A stretch of 64,000 bases of DNA from Martinezella rhizogenes (GTDB lineage: Bacteria; Pseudomonadota; Alphaproteobacteria; Rhizobiales; Rhizobiaceae). Positions 17,412 to 25,753 of the stretch are shown piece by piece. How positions within the stretch are numbered: position 1 is the stretch's first letter; every line of letters starts with the position of its first letter. Both the position numbers and the translations under genes were made by a program. Under the pieces are notes generated by a model. It was not told the origin of the DNA and ran no database searches. It saw only the letters and a program-made list of their open reading frames with translations. The stretch is taken from positions 124,001 through 188,000 of the forward strand of contig NZ_SGNY01000006.1 in assembly GCF_007002745.1 (NCBI RefSeq), read 5' to 3'.

Positions 17412-18296
17412 TTAATCAGTTGCCCTTTTGCGGATCAGACCTTCCTGTGCCACGGATGCGACCAGTTCACCCTGTCTGGTGAAAATATTGCCACGGGTCA
17501 GGCCGCGGGCGCCTGAGGCGCTGGGGCTGTCCTGCGTATAGAGCAGCCAGTCGTCCAGCCGGCAGGGACGATGGAACCACATGGCATGATCGAGGCTCGC
17601 CACCTGAATGGATGGGTCGAAGATCGTCGTGCCATGGGCATAAAGCGAGGTGTCTAGCAGGGTCATGTCCGAGAGATAGGCGAGAATGGCCGATTGCAGG
17701 CGCGGATTGTCAGGCACGTCGCCAACGGCGCGGACCCAGATGTCCTGCTGCGGTTCCAGTTTTTCCTTCGAGATATAATGGGTCAGTGAAACCGGTCGTA
17801 TCTCGATCGGCCGCTTGTTGCTCCAGTAGTTCCGGATCGAAGCCGGCGCCTTGGCCAGAAAGGCTGCCTGCATCTGCTCTTCACTCATCAGTTTTTCGGG
17901 CGGCGTCACATCAGGCATTTTTATCTGATGGGTAAAACCGTCCTCGAAGATCTGAAACGACGCCGACATGGAAAAAATCGCCTTGCCATGCTGGATGGCG
18001 ACCACGCGGCGGGTGCAGAAGCTTGCGCCGTCGCGGATACGCTCCACCTGGTAGACGATAGGCACCAGCGGATCGCCGGGGCGCATGAAATAGGAGTGCA
18101 GCGAATGCACCTGGCGGTTATCATCCACCGTTCTTTGTGCCGCAATCAGGGCCTGAGCGATGACCTGGCCGCCGAAAACCCGCTGCCAGCCGATTTGCGG
18201 GCTTTCGCCGCGAAACAGGTTCTCTTCCAGCTTCTCGAGATCGAGCGTGGCGATGAGATTGACCATCGGGTCTGACGTTTGCGAGGGATGCGACAT
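17412..18296 (-). CDS. tesB: Acyl-CoA thioesterase II
   Basis: This 294-residue double hot-dog enzyme hydrolyses medium- and long-chain acyl-CoA to free fatty acid and CoA. The first hot-dog includes FRGESPQIGWQRVFGGQVIAQ and HSLHSYFMRPGD. The second includes the family pattern SLDHAMWFHRPCRLDDWLLY with the catalytic Asp, then RGLTRGNIFTRQGELVASVAQEGLIR. Length matches the Escherichia TesB class. It is divergent from a UbiH-type hydroxylase across 86 bp, so the two promoters overlap or abut. Confidence 0.93.
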   Translation of the reverse strand: MSHPSQTSDPMVNLIATLDLEKLEENLFRGESPQIGWQRVFGGQVIAQALIAAQRTVDDNRQVHSLHSYFMRPGDPLVPIVYQVERIRDGASFCTRRVVAIQHGKAIFSMSASFQIFEDGFTHQIKMPDVTPPEKLMSEEQMQAAFLAKAPASIRNYWSNKRPIEIRPVSLTHYISKEKLEPQQDIWVRAVGDVPDNPRLQSAILAYLSDMTLLDTSLYAHGTTIFDPSIQVASLDHAMWFHRPCRLDDWLLYTQDSPSASGARGLTRGNIFTRQGELVASVAQEGLIRKRATD

Positions 18297-18382
18297 TTTT
18301 TCGACCTGCTCCGGCTGTAGGAAGATGTCACATGGTCTATAGTGCGGCTATGATGCGTGCACAAGATTTGAGGAGAAGCGCG

Positions 18383-19597
18383 ATGCTGGACGTGGTGGTG
18401 GCAGGCGGCGGATATGTCGGCCTTTCGGTTGCTGTCGCAATCAAGCAGGCGGCCGGGCACCTCAATGTGCAGGTGATTGAGGCTGCTCCTGATGATGTGT
18501 GGAAGAAAGATGTGCGCGCCTCCGCCATTATTGCGGCGGCCACGCGCATGCTCGACGTCTTCGGCATATGGAGCGAAATCGAGCCTGAAGCGCAGCCCAT
18601 CAACAGGATGATCGTCACCGATTCGAAGACTGCCGATCCGGTTCGCCCGGTGTTTCTGACCTTCGATGGAGCGGTGGAAGAGGGCAGGCCGTTTGCCCAT
18701 ATGGTTCCGAATGTTGCGATGGTCGGGGCGCTGAGGGGCCTGTGCGACCGCCTCGGCATCGAAATCCGCCACGGGCTCAGCGTTTCCGGCTTTACCGCGG
18801 GTGCGCAATCGACGGCAATCAGCCTTTCCGACGGCTCATCTGTCGACGCACGATTGTTGATTGCCTGCGACGGGGTTCGCTCAGCGCTGAGAGATATGGC
18901 CGGCATCAAGACCGTGCAATGGGATTATGACCAGGCCGGTATCGTCACCACTGTCGAACATGAGCGGCCACATGAGGGCTGCGCGGAAGAGCATTTCCTG
19001 CCGTCAGGACCTTTCGCCATCCTGCCGCTCAAGGGAAACCGGTCGTCGCTTGTCTGGACCGAACGCAAGGCTGATGCCGACAGGCTGGTGGCCTCCGATG
19101 ATCTGGTGTTTGAGGAGGAACTCGAGCGCCGGTTCGGCCATAAGCTCGGATCTATCCGCCCCGTCGGGCCCCGCCGGGCCTTTCCCCTCGGCCTGACGCT
19201 GGCGCGCTCCTTCGTTGCCCCTCGTTTTGCGCTTGCCGGCGATGCGGCGCATGGCATTCACCCGATCTCGGGGCAGGGTCTCAATCTCGGCTTCAAGGAC
19301 GTCGCGGCTCTCGCCGAAACCGTGGTTGAGGCCGATCGTCTTGGTCTCGATATAGGCTCTCTCAATGTTCTGGAGCGTTATCAGTCCTGGCGGCGTTTCG
19401 ATACGCTGCGAATGGGCGTGACGACGGATGTGCTTAACCGGCTTTTCTCCAATGATGTCGGTCCCATCCGCATCATGCGCGATTTCGGTCTTGGCGTGGT
19501 CGATCGTTTGCCGGGTCTGAAATCCTATTTCATCGGTCAGGCAGCCGGCACGACGGATGCAAATGCGCCGCGCCTGCTTAGCGGCCAGACGCTCTGA
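18383..19597 (+). CDS. UbiH/COQ6-family FAD-dependent hydroxylase
   Basis: This 404-residue flavin monooxygenase is of the group that hydroxylates the ubiquinone ring. It has the FAD dinucleotide-binding motif VVAGGGYVGLSVAVA at the N-terminus, a central substrate-side GD-type segment (LLIACDGVRSALRD), and the family's FAD-ribityl motif GDAAHGIHPISGQGLNLGFKD. The ATG at 18383 follows AGGAGAAG at good spacing and gives a normal N-terminus; an upstream in-frame opening adds 17 unlikely residues. Alphaproteobacteria carry UbiH, UbiL or broader UbiM members, and I cannot say which ring position this one hydroxylates. It is a single gene. Confidence 0.9.
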   Translation: MLDVVVAGGGYVGLSVAVAIKQAAGHLNVQVIEAAPDDVWKKDVRASAIIAAATRMLDVFGIWSEIEPEAQPINRMIVTDSKTADPVRPVFLTFDGAVEEGRPFAHMVPNVAMVGALRGLCDRLGIEIRHGLSVSGFTAGAQSTAISLSDGSSVDARLLIACDGVRSALRDMAGIKTVQWDYDQAGIVTTVEHERPHEGCAEEHFLPSGPFAILPLKGNRSSLVWTERKADADRLVASDDLVFEEELERRFGHKLGSIRPVGPRRAFPLGLTLARSFVAPRFALAGDAAHGIHPISGQGLNLGFKDVAALAETVVEADRLGLDIGSLNVLERYQSWRRFDTLRMGVTTDVLNRLFSNDVGPIRIMRDFGLGVVDRLPGLKSYFIGQAAGTTDANAPRLLSGQTL

Positions 19598-20039
19598 TCC
19601 AGCACCTTTCGCAGGTTCCAGATCGGCTTTTCCGCGATTGCCGCTTGACAGTCGATTCCGGTATTTTCTGTCTGAAGGTTTTGCCATAAAGCTGAATCCG
19701 GCCAAGGACTTATCCGGATTCATAATCTTGTATGGGCCGTGCTTTCACCAACCAGATGTTGCGGAGAACAAAAGCTGAATCACCGTGAGTCAGCGATTCG
19801 TATTCGATTCGTTCGCAGACTGTTCTTTGCCACGCCTGATTCCGTTTTCGCCGGATTCTTTTTTCTTGATTAACCGGCTGAATCTGCATGGAAAATTGCG
19901 GGAATGAGGCATCTTGCATCAGTTTGCAATCAAGGCCTATTGCCTTTGCCGACGGGCGTTGCCATGTGTGGTGCGCGTGTCCACGTCCATGATGGCGCAG
20001 GGCACGGCAAGCAGATGAAGTCGATTCGCGGATAGTACG
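19598..20039. other. 442-bp intergenic region between the ubiH-type gene and the helicase
   Basis: I see no credible gene, RNA or strong terminator here. Small open frames on both strands are without ribosome-binding sites. The helicase promoter must lie in its right half. Confidence 0.4.
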
Positions 20040-23000
20040 TTGAATTTTCGCCCCATGATCCTGAGCGGCCGCGGTGTCACGGCCGTTCTCGGCCCCACCA
20101 ATACCGGCAAGACCCACTACGCGATCGAGCGGATGGTCGCGCATGGCAGCGGTGTCATTGGCCTGCCGCTGCGTCTTCTGGCGCGCGAGGTTTATACCCG
20201 CCTGGTGGAGAAGGTGGGTGCGCCGAACGTGGCGCTGATTACCGGCGAAGAAAAAATATCTCCTCCCAAAGCCAAATATTCCGTCTGCACCGTGGAAGCC
20301 ATGCCGCGCGAGACGACCGCCGCCTTTGTCGCGATCGACGAAGTTCAGCTCGCCGGCGATCTGGAGCGCGGCCATATCTTCACCGACCGCGTGCTGCATC
20401 TGCGCGGGCGGGAGGAAACACTGCTTCTGGGTGCCGGCACGATGCGCCCGATCCTTGAAAAGCTGCTGCCGGGAATTACGGTGGTCGAGCGGCCACGCCT
20501 GTCGCAGCTCTTTTATGCAGGGCAGAAAAAGATTACCCGCCTGCCGCAACGCACGGCAATCGTCGCGTTTTCGGCAGAAGAAGTTTATGCCATCGCCGAG
20601 CTGGTGCGCCGCCAGCGCGGCGGCGCGGCCGTGGTGATGGGCGCTCTCTCACCGCGTACGCGTAACGCCCAGGTCGGGCTCTACCAGTCCGGCGATGTTG
20701 AATATCTGGTGGCGACCGACGCCATCGGCATGGGTCTCAACCTCGATGTCGATCATGTCGCCTTTGCGCAGGACCGTAAATTCGACGGTTATCAGTTCCG
20801 CAATCTCAATCCCGGCGAAATCGGCCAGATCGCCGGCCGCGCCGGCCGCCATCTCCGCGATGGCACCTTCGGCGTAACGGGGCGCGTCGATCCGTTCGAC
20901 GACGAGCTGGTGGAGCGGATCGAAACCCATCAATTCGATGCGGTGAAAGTGCTGCAATGGCGGACGAAAAATTTCGATTTTTCCTCCATCGCCAATCTGC
21001 GCCTGAGCCTTGATGCCGCTCCGACAATCCAGGGACTTTCCCGAGCCTTACCCGCCATCGACCAGCAGGCGCTGGAATATCTGTCGCGTTACCCCGAAAT
21101 CATCGACGTGACGACGAGCGATGCGCGGGTGGAAAAACTCTGGGAGGCCTGCGCGCTTCCCGACTATCGCCGTATCGCGCCAGCCCAGCATGCCGACCTG
21201 ATCTCGACGCTTTATTTCGACCTCGTGAAACGTGGTGCGGTGAACGAAGATTTCATGGCTGAGCAGGTGCGCCGCGCCGACCGCACGGATGGAGAGATCG
21301 ATACATTGTCTGCGAGGATTGCGCAGATCAGAACATGGACTTATGTATCGAACCGCCCAGGATGGCTTGCCGATCCGACACACTGGCAAGAAAAGACGCG
21401 GGAAATCGAGGATCGATTGTCCGATGCGCTACATGAAAGGTTGACGAAACGCTTTGTTGATCGCAGGACATCTGTGCTCATGAGGCGCCTGAGAGAGAAT
21501 GCGATGCTTGAAGCTGAAATCAGTGTAAATGGTGATGTCTTCGTAGAAGGACATCACGTCGGCCAATTGGCCGGATTCCGGTTCACGCCGGTGTCGGGAA
21601 TGGAAGGGCCGGATCAGAAGGCCGTGCAAGGTGCGGCCCAGAAGGCGCTCGCTCTCGAATACGAGGCGCGTGCAGCGCGTCTGCATGCCAGTGGAAACGG
21701 CGATCTCGCTTTGAGCTCCGATGGTCTGGTTCGCTGGTTGGGCGAACCGGTGGCCCGCCTTTCGGCAGGTGATAACATCATGAAGCCGCGGGTGATCCTG
21801 CTGGCCGACGAACAGTTGAGCGGCAATGCCCGTGACCATGCGCTGGCGCGCGTCGAACGTTTCGTCAATCATCAGATTGCGACCGTGCTGAAGCCACTGG
21901 ATGACATTTCGCGCGCCGAAGACCTTCAGGGTCTGGCGAAGGGTCTGGCGTTCCAGCTGGTCGAAAATCTTGGCGTTCTGTTCCGCCGTGACGTCACCGA
22001 AGACGTGAAGTCGCTGGATCAGGATGCACGTGCCTCCATGCGCCGCTACGGCGTGCGTTTCGGTGCCTATCACGTCTTCCTGCCTGCACTGCTGAAGCCG
22101 GCTCCGGCCGAGCTTGTCACGCTGCTCTGGGCGCTGAAGAATGACGGCCTCGGCAAGCCGGGTTATGGCGATCTCATTCCGGTTCTGGCCGCCGGCCGCA
22201 CCTCGGTGGTGACCGATCCCGCTTTCGAGCGGATGTTCTACAAGCTTGCCGGTTTCCGTTTCCTTGGAAAGCGCGCCGTTCGTATCGACATTCTCGAGCG
22301 CCTGGCCGATCTCATCCGTCCGCTGTTGCAGTGGAAGCCCGGCCAGCAGCCGCGTCCGGAAGGCGCTTATGACGGCCGCCGTTTCACGACGACGACCGCG
22401 ATGCTTTCCATTCTCGGCGCAACGCTTGACGACATGGAAGAGATCCTCAAGGGTCTTGGTTACCGCGCCGATCAGGTGACGGCGGAAGAGGCGCAGGCCT
22501 TCCTCGCCAATCAGGCCGGGGCTGCTGCTCCGGCCATTGCCGATCAGGTGACGGCAGACGAGGAAAGCGCTGAAACCGAGCAGGACGAGCCGGCTTCCGA
22601 AGAGCAGGCATCCGAGACGGTGGCTGTTGCGGAAGTCGAAGCCGCTGAAGAAGCGCCGGTTGCGGAAGCTGTCAGCGAGGAGGCTGCTGCTGGCGAAGCC
22701 GTACCCGCTGAAAGCGCTGAGGCAACCGAGCCGAAGCCCGTTCTTCTGTGGCGTCCTGGTGGCCGCAATGAAAACCAGCGCGGCGACAACCGTCGTCCCG
22801 GCAATCGCGGTCATGGTCGTGAACAGGGAGCTCGCGAGCAGGGTGAGCGTCGTGGCGAAGGCCGTCGTGACAATCGTGACGGTGCAAATCGTGACGGGGC
22901 AAATCGCGAAGCTACCAATCGCGGCGGTGAGGGCGAGCGCAAGCGTGATGGCGGACGCCCTGATCGCGGCAATCGCAATGATCGTCAGGATCGTGGCGAG

Positions 23001-23150
23001 CGCAAGGACAGGCCTGATCGTAACGACCGCGGCGGAAAGCCGCAGGGTCAGCAGCGGTTCGAAGCCAAGCCACCCCGCAAGGAGAAGCCGATCGATCCGG
23101 ATTCGCCTTTCGCAAAGCTCGCTGCTCTCAAGGAGCAGCTGAAGAAGTAA
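20040..23150 (+). CDS. SUV3-like DExH RNA helicase with long charged C-terminal tail
   Basis: This 1036-residue superfamily 2 helicase resembles mitochondrial SUV3. Motif I is GPTNTGKTHYAIERM, motif II is IDEVQLAGD, and motif VI lies in GEIGQIAGRAGRHLRDG. The family's C-terminal helical part extends to about residue 820. The last 200 residues are low complexity: an acidic Glu/Ala stretch (about 830-900), then a basic tail of NRDGANRDGANRE-type repeats rich in Arg, Asn, Asp and Gly, likely a disordered RNA-binding arm. The TTG at 20040 and the ATG five codons later (20055) both lack a clear ribosome-binding site, so the start is uncertain. The S4-domain gene follows after 4 bp, indicating an RNA-linked operon. 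SUV3 proteins work with exoribonucleases; a degradosome role is inference. Confidence 0.9.
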   Translation: MNFRPMILSGRGVTAVLGPTNTGKTHYAIERMVAHGSGVIGLPLRLLAREVYTRLVEKVGAPNVALITGEEKISPPKAKYSVCTVEAMPRETTAAFVAIDEVQLAGDLERGHIFTDRVLHLRGREETLLLGAGTMRPILEKLLPGITVVERPRLSQLFYAGQKKITRLPQRTAIVAFSAEEVYAIAELVRRQRGGAAVVMGALSPRTRNAQVGLYQSGDVEYLVATDAIGMGLNLDVDHVAFAQDRKFDGYQFRNLNPGEIGQIAGRAGRHLRDGTFGVTGRVDPFDDELVERIETHQFDAVKVLQWRTKNFDFSSIANLRLSLDAAPTIQGLSRALPAIDQQALEYLSRYPEIIDVTTSDARVEKLWEACALPDYRRIAPAQHADLISTLYFDLVKRGAVNEDFMAEQVRRADRTDGEIDTLSARIAQIRTWTYVSNRPGWLADPTHWQEKTREIEDRLSDALHERLTKRFVDRRTSVLMRRLRENAMLEAEISVNGDVFVEGHHVGQLAGFRFTPVSGMEGPDQKAVQGAAQKALALEYEARAARLHASGNGDLALSSDGLVRWLGEPVARLSAGDNIMKPRVILLADEQLSGNARDHALARVERFVNHQIATVLKPLDDISRAEDLQGLAKGLAFQLVENLGVLFRRDVTEDVKSLDQDARASMRRYGVRFGAYHVFLPALLKPAPAELVTLLWALKNDGLGKPGYGDLIPVLAAGRTSVVTDPAFERMFYKLAGFRFLGKRAVRIDILERLADLIRPLLQWKPGQQPRPEGAYDGRRFTTTTAMLSILGATLDDMEEILKGLGYRADQVTAEEAQAFLANQAGAAAPAIADQVTADEESAETEQDEPASEEQASETVAVAEVEAAEEAPVAEAVSEEAAAGEAVPAESAEATEPKPVLLWRPGGRNENQRGDNRRPGNRGHGREQGAREQGERRGEGRRDNRDGANRDGANREATNRGGEGERKRDGGRPDRGNRNDRQDRGERKDRPDRNDRGGKPQGQQRFEAKPPRKEKPIDPDSPFAKLAALKEQLKK
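22855..23040 (+). repeat. In-frame degenerate repeat encoding Arg/Asn/Asp/Gly tail
   Basis: Tandem short units reading CGTGACGGTGCAAAT or close variants encode NRDGANRDGANRE and then looser GDRNDRQDRGERKDRPDRND-like segments. The repeat is inside the helicase C-terminus and keeps frame. Confidence 0.7.
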
Positions 23151-23154
23151 GCCC

Positions 23155-23571
23155 ATGGGGAGCAACGAACAGCCACTGGAGAGCGCGCGTCAGCGTCTGG
23201 ACAAGTGGCTGTTCTTTGCCCGCATGGCCAAATCCCGTTCGCTTGCCCAGGGCTACGTCCAGTCGGGTCACGTCAAAGTCAACGGTGTCACTATTCGCCA
23301 ACCCAGCCATACGGTAAAGGCGGGTGACAGGCTCGATATCGGTTTCGAGCGCATGGACAGGGTGCTGGTCGTAAAGTCCGGAGGGGCACGGCGCGGACCC
23401 TACGAAGAAGCAAAACTTCTCTATGACGATCTGACGCCGCCCCGCGACCCATCCGACCGGTTTAGTCCGCTGGAGCAGGCGATGCGTGAACCGGGCAGCG
23501 GTCGTCCGACAAAAAAAGAGCGCCGGGCGCTCGACAGGTTTCTGTCTGATAGTGACGGAAGCAAAGATTAG
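23155..23571 (+). CDS. S4-domain RNA-binding protein (HslR/YrfH type)
   Basis: This 138-residue protein has an N-terminal S4 domain, RQRLDKWLFFARMAKSRSLA through GHVKVNGVTIRQPSHTVKAGD (about residues 11-60). A basic, Pro/Glu/Lys-rich tail follows. HslR homologues bind stalled 50S subunits carrying peptidyl-tRNA and help recycle them. It starts 4 bp after the helicase stop, so translation is probably coupled, and the pair is plausibly involved in RNA or ribosome quality control. fdxA lies 158 bp downstream on the same strand. Confidence 0.9.
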   Translation: MGSNEQPLESARQRLDKWLFFARMAKSRSLAQGYVQSGHVKVNGVTIRQPSHTVKAGDRLDIGFERMDRVLVVKSGGARRGPYEEAKLLYDDLTPPRDPSDRFSPLEQAMREPGSGRPTKKERRALDRFLSDSDGSKD

Positions 23572-23729
23572 AATAAACCTCCCGGCCGGACCCGTTTTTC
23601 AGAATTGTTTATCCTTGCTATCTGAAGTCAAAGGCATTACGTCCTTTGCGAAATTGCCCTGTCTGAATTCCGGGCGTCGGCTTGTGTTCCGAAGCCCAAA
23701 GACCCGGTCTGCATATTCTGGAGTTCATC

Positions 23730-24068
23730 ATGACATATGTCGTGACCGACAATTGCATCCGCTGCAAATACACCGATTGCGTTGAAGTCTGCCCCGTGGA
23801 CTGCTTTTACGAGGGTGAAAATTTTCTCGCCATCAATCCTGACGAATGTATCGATTGCGGTGTGTGCGAACCGGAATGTCCCGCCGAGGCGATCAAGCCC
23901 GATACAGAGCCGGGTCTCGACAAATGGCTGACGCTCAATGCCGAATATGCGGCGATCTGGCCGAACATCACCATCAAGCGTGACCCGATGCCGGAAGCCA
24001 AGGAAATGGACGGCGTAGCAGGTAAGCTGGAGCTTTATTTCTCCGCCGAACCTGGACAGGGCGACTGA
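23730..24068 (+). CDS. fdxA: Ferredoxin FdxA (7Fe, 3Fe-4S plus 4Fe-4S)
   Basis: This 112-residue soluble electron carrier has the complete 7Fe cysteine set. Cys9, Cys17 and Cys50 would bind the 3Fe-4S cluster, and Cys21, Cys40, Cys43 and Cys46 the 4Fe-4S cluster. I chose the ATG at 23730, preceded by TGGAG, because it gives [17 protein letters not shown], the standard start and length. A same-frame opening 16 codons earlier is non-conserved. The C-terminal extension (about residues 60-112) is normal for this class. The redox partner cannot be inferred here. A strong terminator follows. Confidence 0.95.
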   Translation: MTYVVTDNCIRCKYTDCVEVCPVDCFYEGENFLAINPDECIDCGVCEPECPAEAIKPDTEPGLDKWLTLNAEYAAIWPNITIKRDPMPEAKEMDGVAGKLELYFSAEPGQGD

Positions 24069-24104
24069 TTTTTCAACGATACGGCGTCTTCTGCGCCGTT
24101 ATTT

Positions 24105-24140
24105 TTAAAGCCCTCGCAGCCCAGGCGCGAGGGCTTTTTG
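24105..24140 (+). terminator. fdxA intrinsic terminator
   Basis: AAAGCCCTCGC (24107-24117) pairs with GCGAGGGCTTTTT (24126-24138). It sits about 40 nt after the fdxA stop and 15 nt before the stop of the opposing holA. Confidence 0.88.
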
Positions 24141-24155
24141 CTGCACTTCAGCAGG

Positions 24156-25193
24156 TCATCCGCCGCGGCCCGATTGCAGGGTGGTCGACAGCAGCGTCAA
24201 AAGAGCCACGCTGTCTTCCAGGCTTTGCCGCTGGCGGCTTTGCAGTATGGCGGCCTGCAGACGGTTCATTTCGCGGGCGATCGCCGCTGGCTGCCATGTC
24301 CGCAACGCTCTTTCGATGATCGGCTTTCGGCGAAAATGGATGTGGCGTCCTAGTGTCTGCATCACCTGCCCGGCCTGCTGCTTTTTCTCGTCCATCTCCG
24401 CCCGCATCTGGTCGAGCAGCTGGAATTGCTTAAGGCACCCCTGAAGCACGAGGAAGATCGGCGTCTTCGATGCAACGATCTTCTGGGTGGCATAGAAAAA
24501 GGCGTTCCTGTCGCCTTTCAGGATGGCATCAACGGCATCGTCAGTGGAAACCGTGCTGGCATCGCCGATGATCGCCAGCACGTCTTCTTCTTCAATCACT
24601 TCCGCGCCACGGCAATAAAGTGCCAGCTTGCGAATTTCGTTGCGCGATGCGATGCGATCACCGCCCAGGGATTCGATCAGCCTTTGCCGTGCGGCGGGCG
24701 CGATGCGCAGATTGTCGCTGGAAAGCTCCTGATCGATCAATGCGTTCAACGATCGCGCATCGTCCGCATAACACGGGATCGCGGCGATTGAGCGCGCGGG
24801 CTCCGCGATCTTGCGCAGCCCCGTGCCCTTCTTGATATCGCCAGCCTCTATGATCAGGAAGCTTGCCTCAGGCGGTGTCTCGGCCAAAATCTGGAGAGCG
24901 TCCACCAGTGCTTTTTCCGCCGCCGCACCCTTTACCCAAACGAGTTTCTCACCACCGAAAAGGCCGATGGCGTTCACCTCATCGAGAAGGCGACCGGGAT
25001 CGCCCTGCAGATCGGATGCGGTCAACTTCAGTGACGCGAAGGCGTCATCGGGATCGATGCCGGTCTTTTTGGCGATGAGGCTTGCCCGCTCCGACACAAG
25101 GCCGCGATCCGGACCATAGAGCACGAAAACGCGAAAGCGCTCCGCCGGATTTTCGGCGAAGCGCTCAAACTCATGCGATTTTATCTCCGCCAC
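24156..25193 (-). CDS. holA: DNA polymerase III subunit delta
   Basis: This 345-residue clamp-loader subunit opens the sliding clamp during loader cycling. The N-terminal AAA-like domain begins FRVFVLYGPDRGLVSERASL, a degenerate P-loop as expected for delta, followed by the clamp-binding region DPGRLLDEVNAIGLFGGEKLVWV. The C-terminal collar helices include FRRKPIIERALRTWQ. It is the last gene of leuS-lptE-holA (gap of 11 bp after lptE), an arrangement widespread in proteobacteria. Confidence 0.94.
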   Translation of the reverse strand: MAEIKSHEFERFAENPAERFRVFVLYGPDRGLVSERASLIAKKTGIDPDDAFASLKLTASDLQGDPGRLLDEVNAIGLFGGEKLVWVKGAAAEKALVDALQILAETPPEASFLIIEAGDIKKGTGLRKIAEPARSIAAIPCYADDARSLNALIDQELSSDNLRIAPAARQRLIESLGGDRIASRNEIRKLALYCRGAEVIEEEDVLAIIGDASTVSTDDAVDAILKGDRNAFFYATQKIVASKTPIFLVLQGCLKQFQLLDQMRAEMDEKKQQAGQVMQTLGRHIHFRRKPIIERALRTWQPAAIAREMNRLQAAILQSRQRQSLEDSVALLTLLSTTLQSGRGG

Positions 25194-25204
25194 GGCCGCG
25201 CTTC

Positions 25205-25753
25205 TCAGCGGCCGAGGGTGGCGGCGATATCGGTGCGGATGATTTCAGCCAGTTCCCGGGCCGCCCGGTTTTCGGCGTCGCGGGTCGCCCTGATCTTGGC
25301 GAATTCCTGCTGCGGCAGGTCCACCTGCGCCGTCACGTTGCGGCGTGCGGAGCGCAGGATCTGGCCATCGGAAATACGCGTCAGGACATATTGACCGCTC
25401 ATCACCACGCGGCCGGGATAAGGGCCGTCATAGTTGTTGTTGGTGCGGGTCGTCAGGTCGTAATTCTCGACCTCCGTGGAGGTGGCGCTCGAGCTTACGG
25501 AAATCTTGACATTATACTGCGCCGTGGCCGGTTCACCCGCGCCGCCGGCCATCAGGAAGATCAGCTGGTTGCGGACTTCCTGTCCAACCCTGCCACCAAC
25601 CTCGGAGACACTGACGGCTGCCAGCCGCTCCTTGGTTCCGGAGGCCTCGCCATAAAGCGGGCGCACCTGGCAGCCCGCCAGAAGACCGGCCATCATCACG
25701 ACGGAAATTGCTGCCGCGACGCGGCTCCATCTCGAAAAAACGTCAGACAACAA
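25205..25753 (-). CDS. lptE: LPS-assembly lipoprotein LptE
   Basis: This 182-residue outer-membrane lipoprotein forms the plug-and-barrel LPS translocon with LptD. The lipobox LLAGC places the lipidated Cys at residue 28 after a hydrophobic signal ([13 protein letters not shown]). The mature part has the family features VRPLYGE, then [20 protein letters not shown] and [20 protein letters not shown]. It overlaps the leuS stop by 11 bp and is followed 11 bp later by holA, so the three are co-transcribed and probably coupled. Confidence 0.92.
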   Translation of the reverse strand: MLSDVFSRWSRVAAAISVVMMAGLLAGCQVRPLYGEASGTKERLAAVSVSEVGGRVGQEVRNQLIFLMAGGAGEPATAQYNVKISVSSSATSTEVENYDLTTRTNNNYDGPYPGRVVMSGQYVLTRISDGQILRSARRNVTAQVDLPQQEFAKIRATRDAENRAARELAEIIRTDIAATLGR

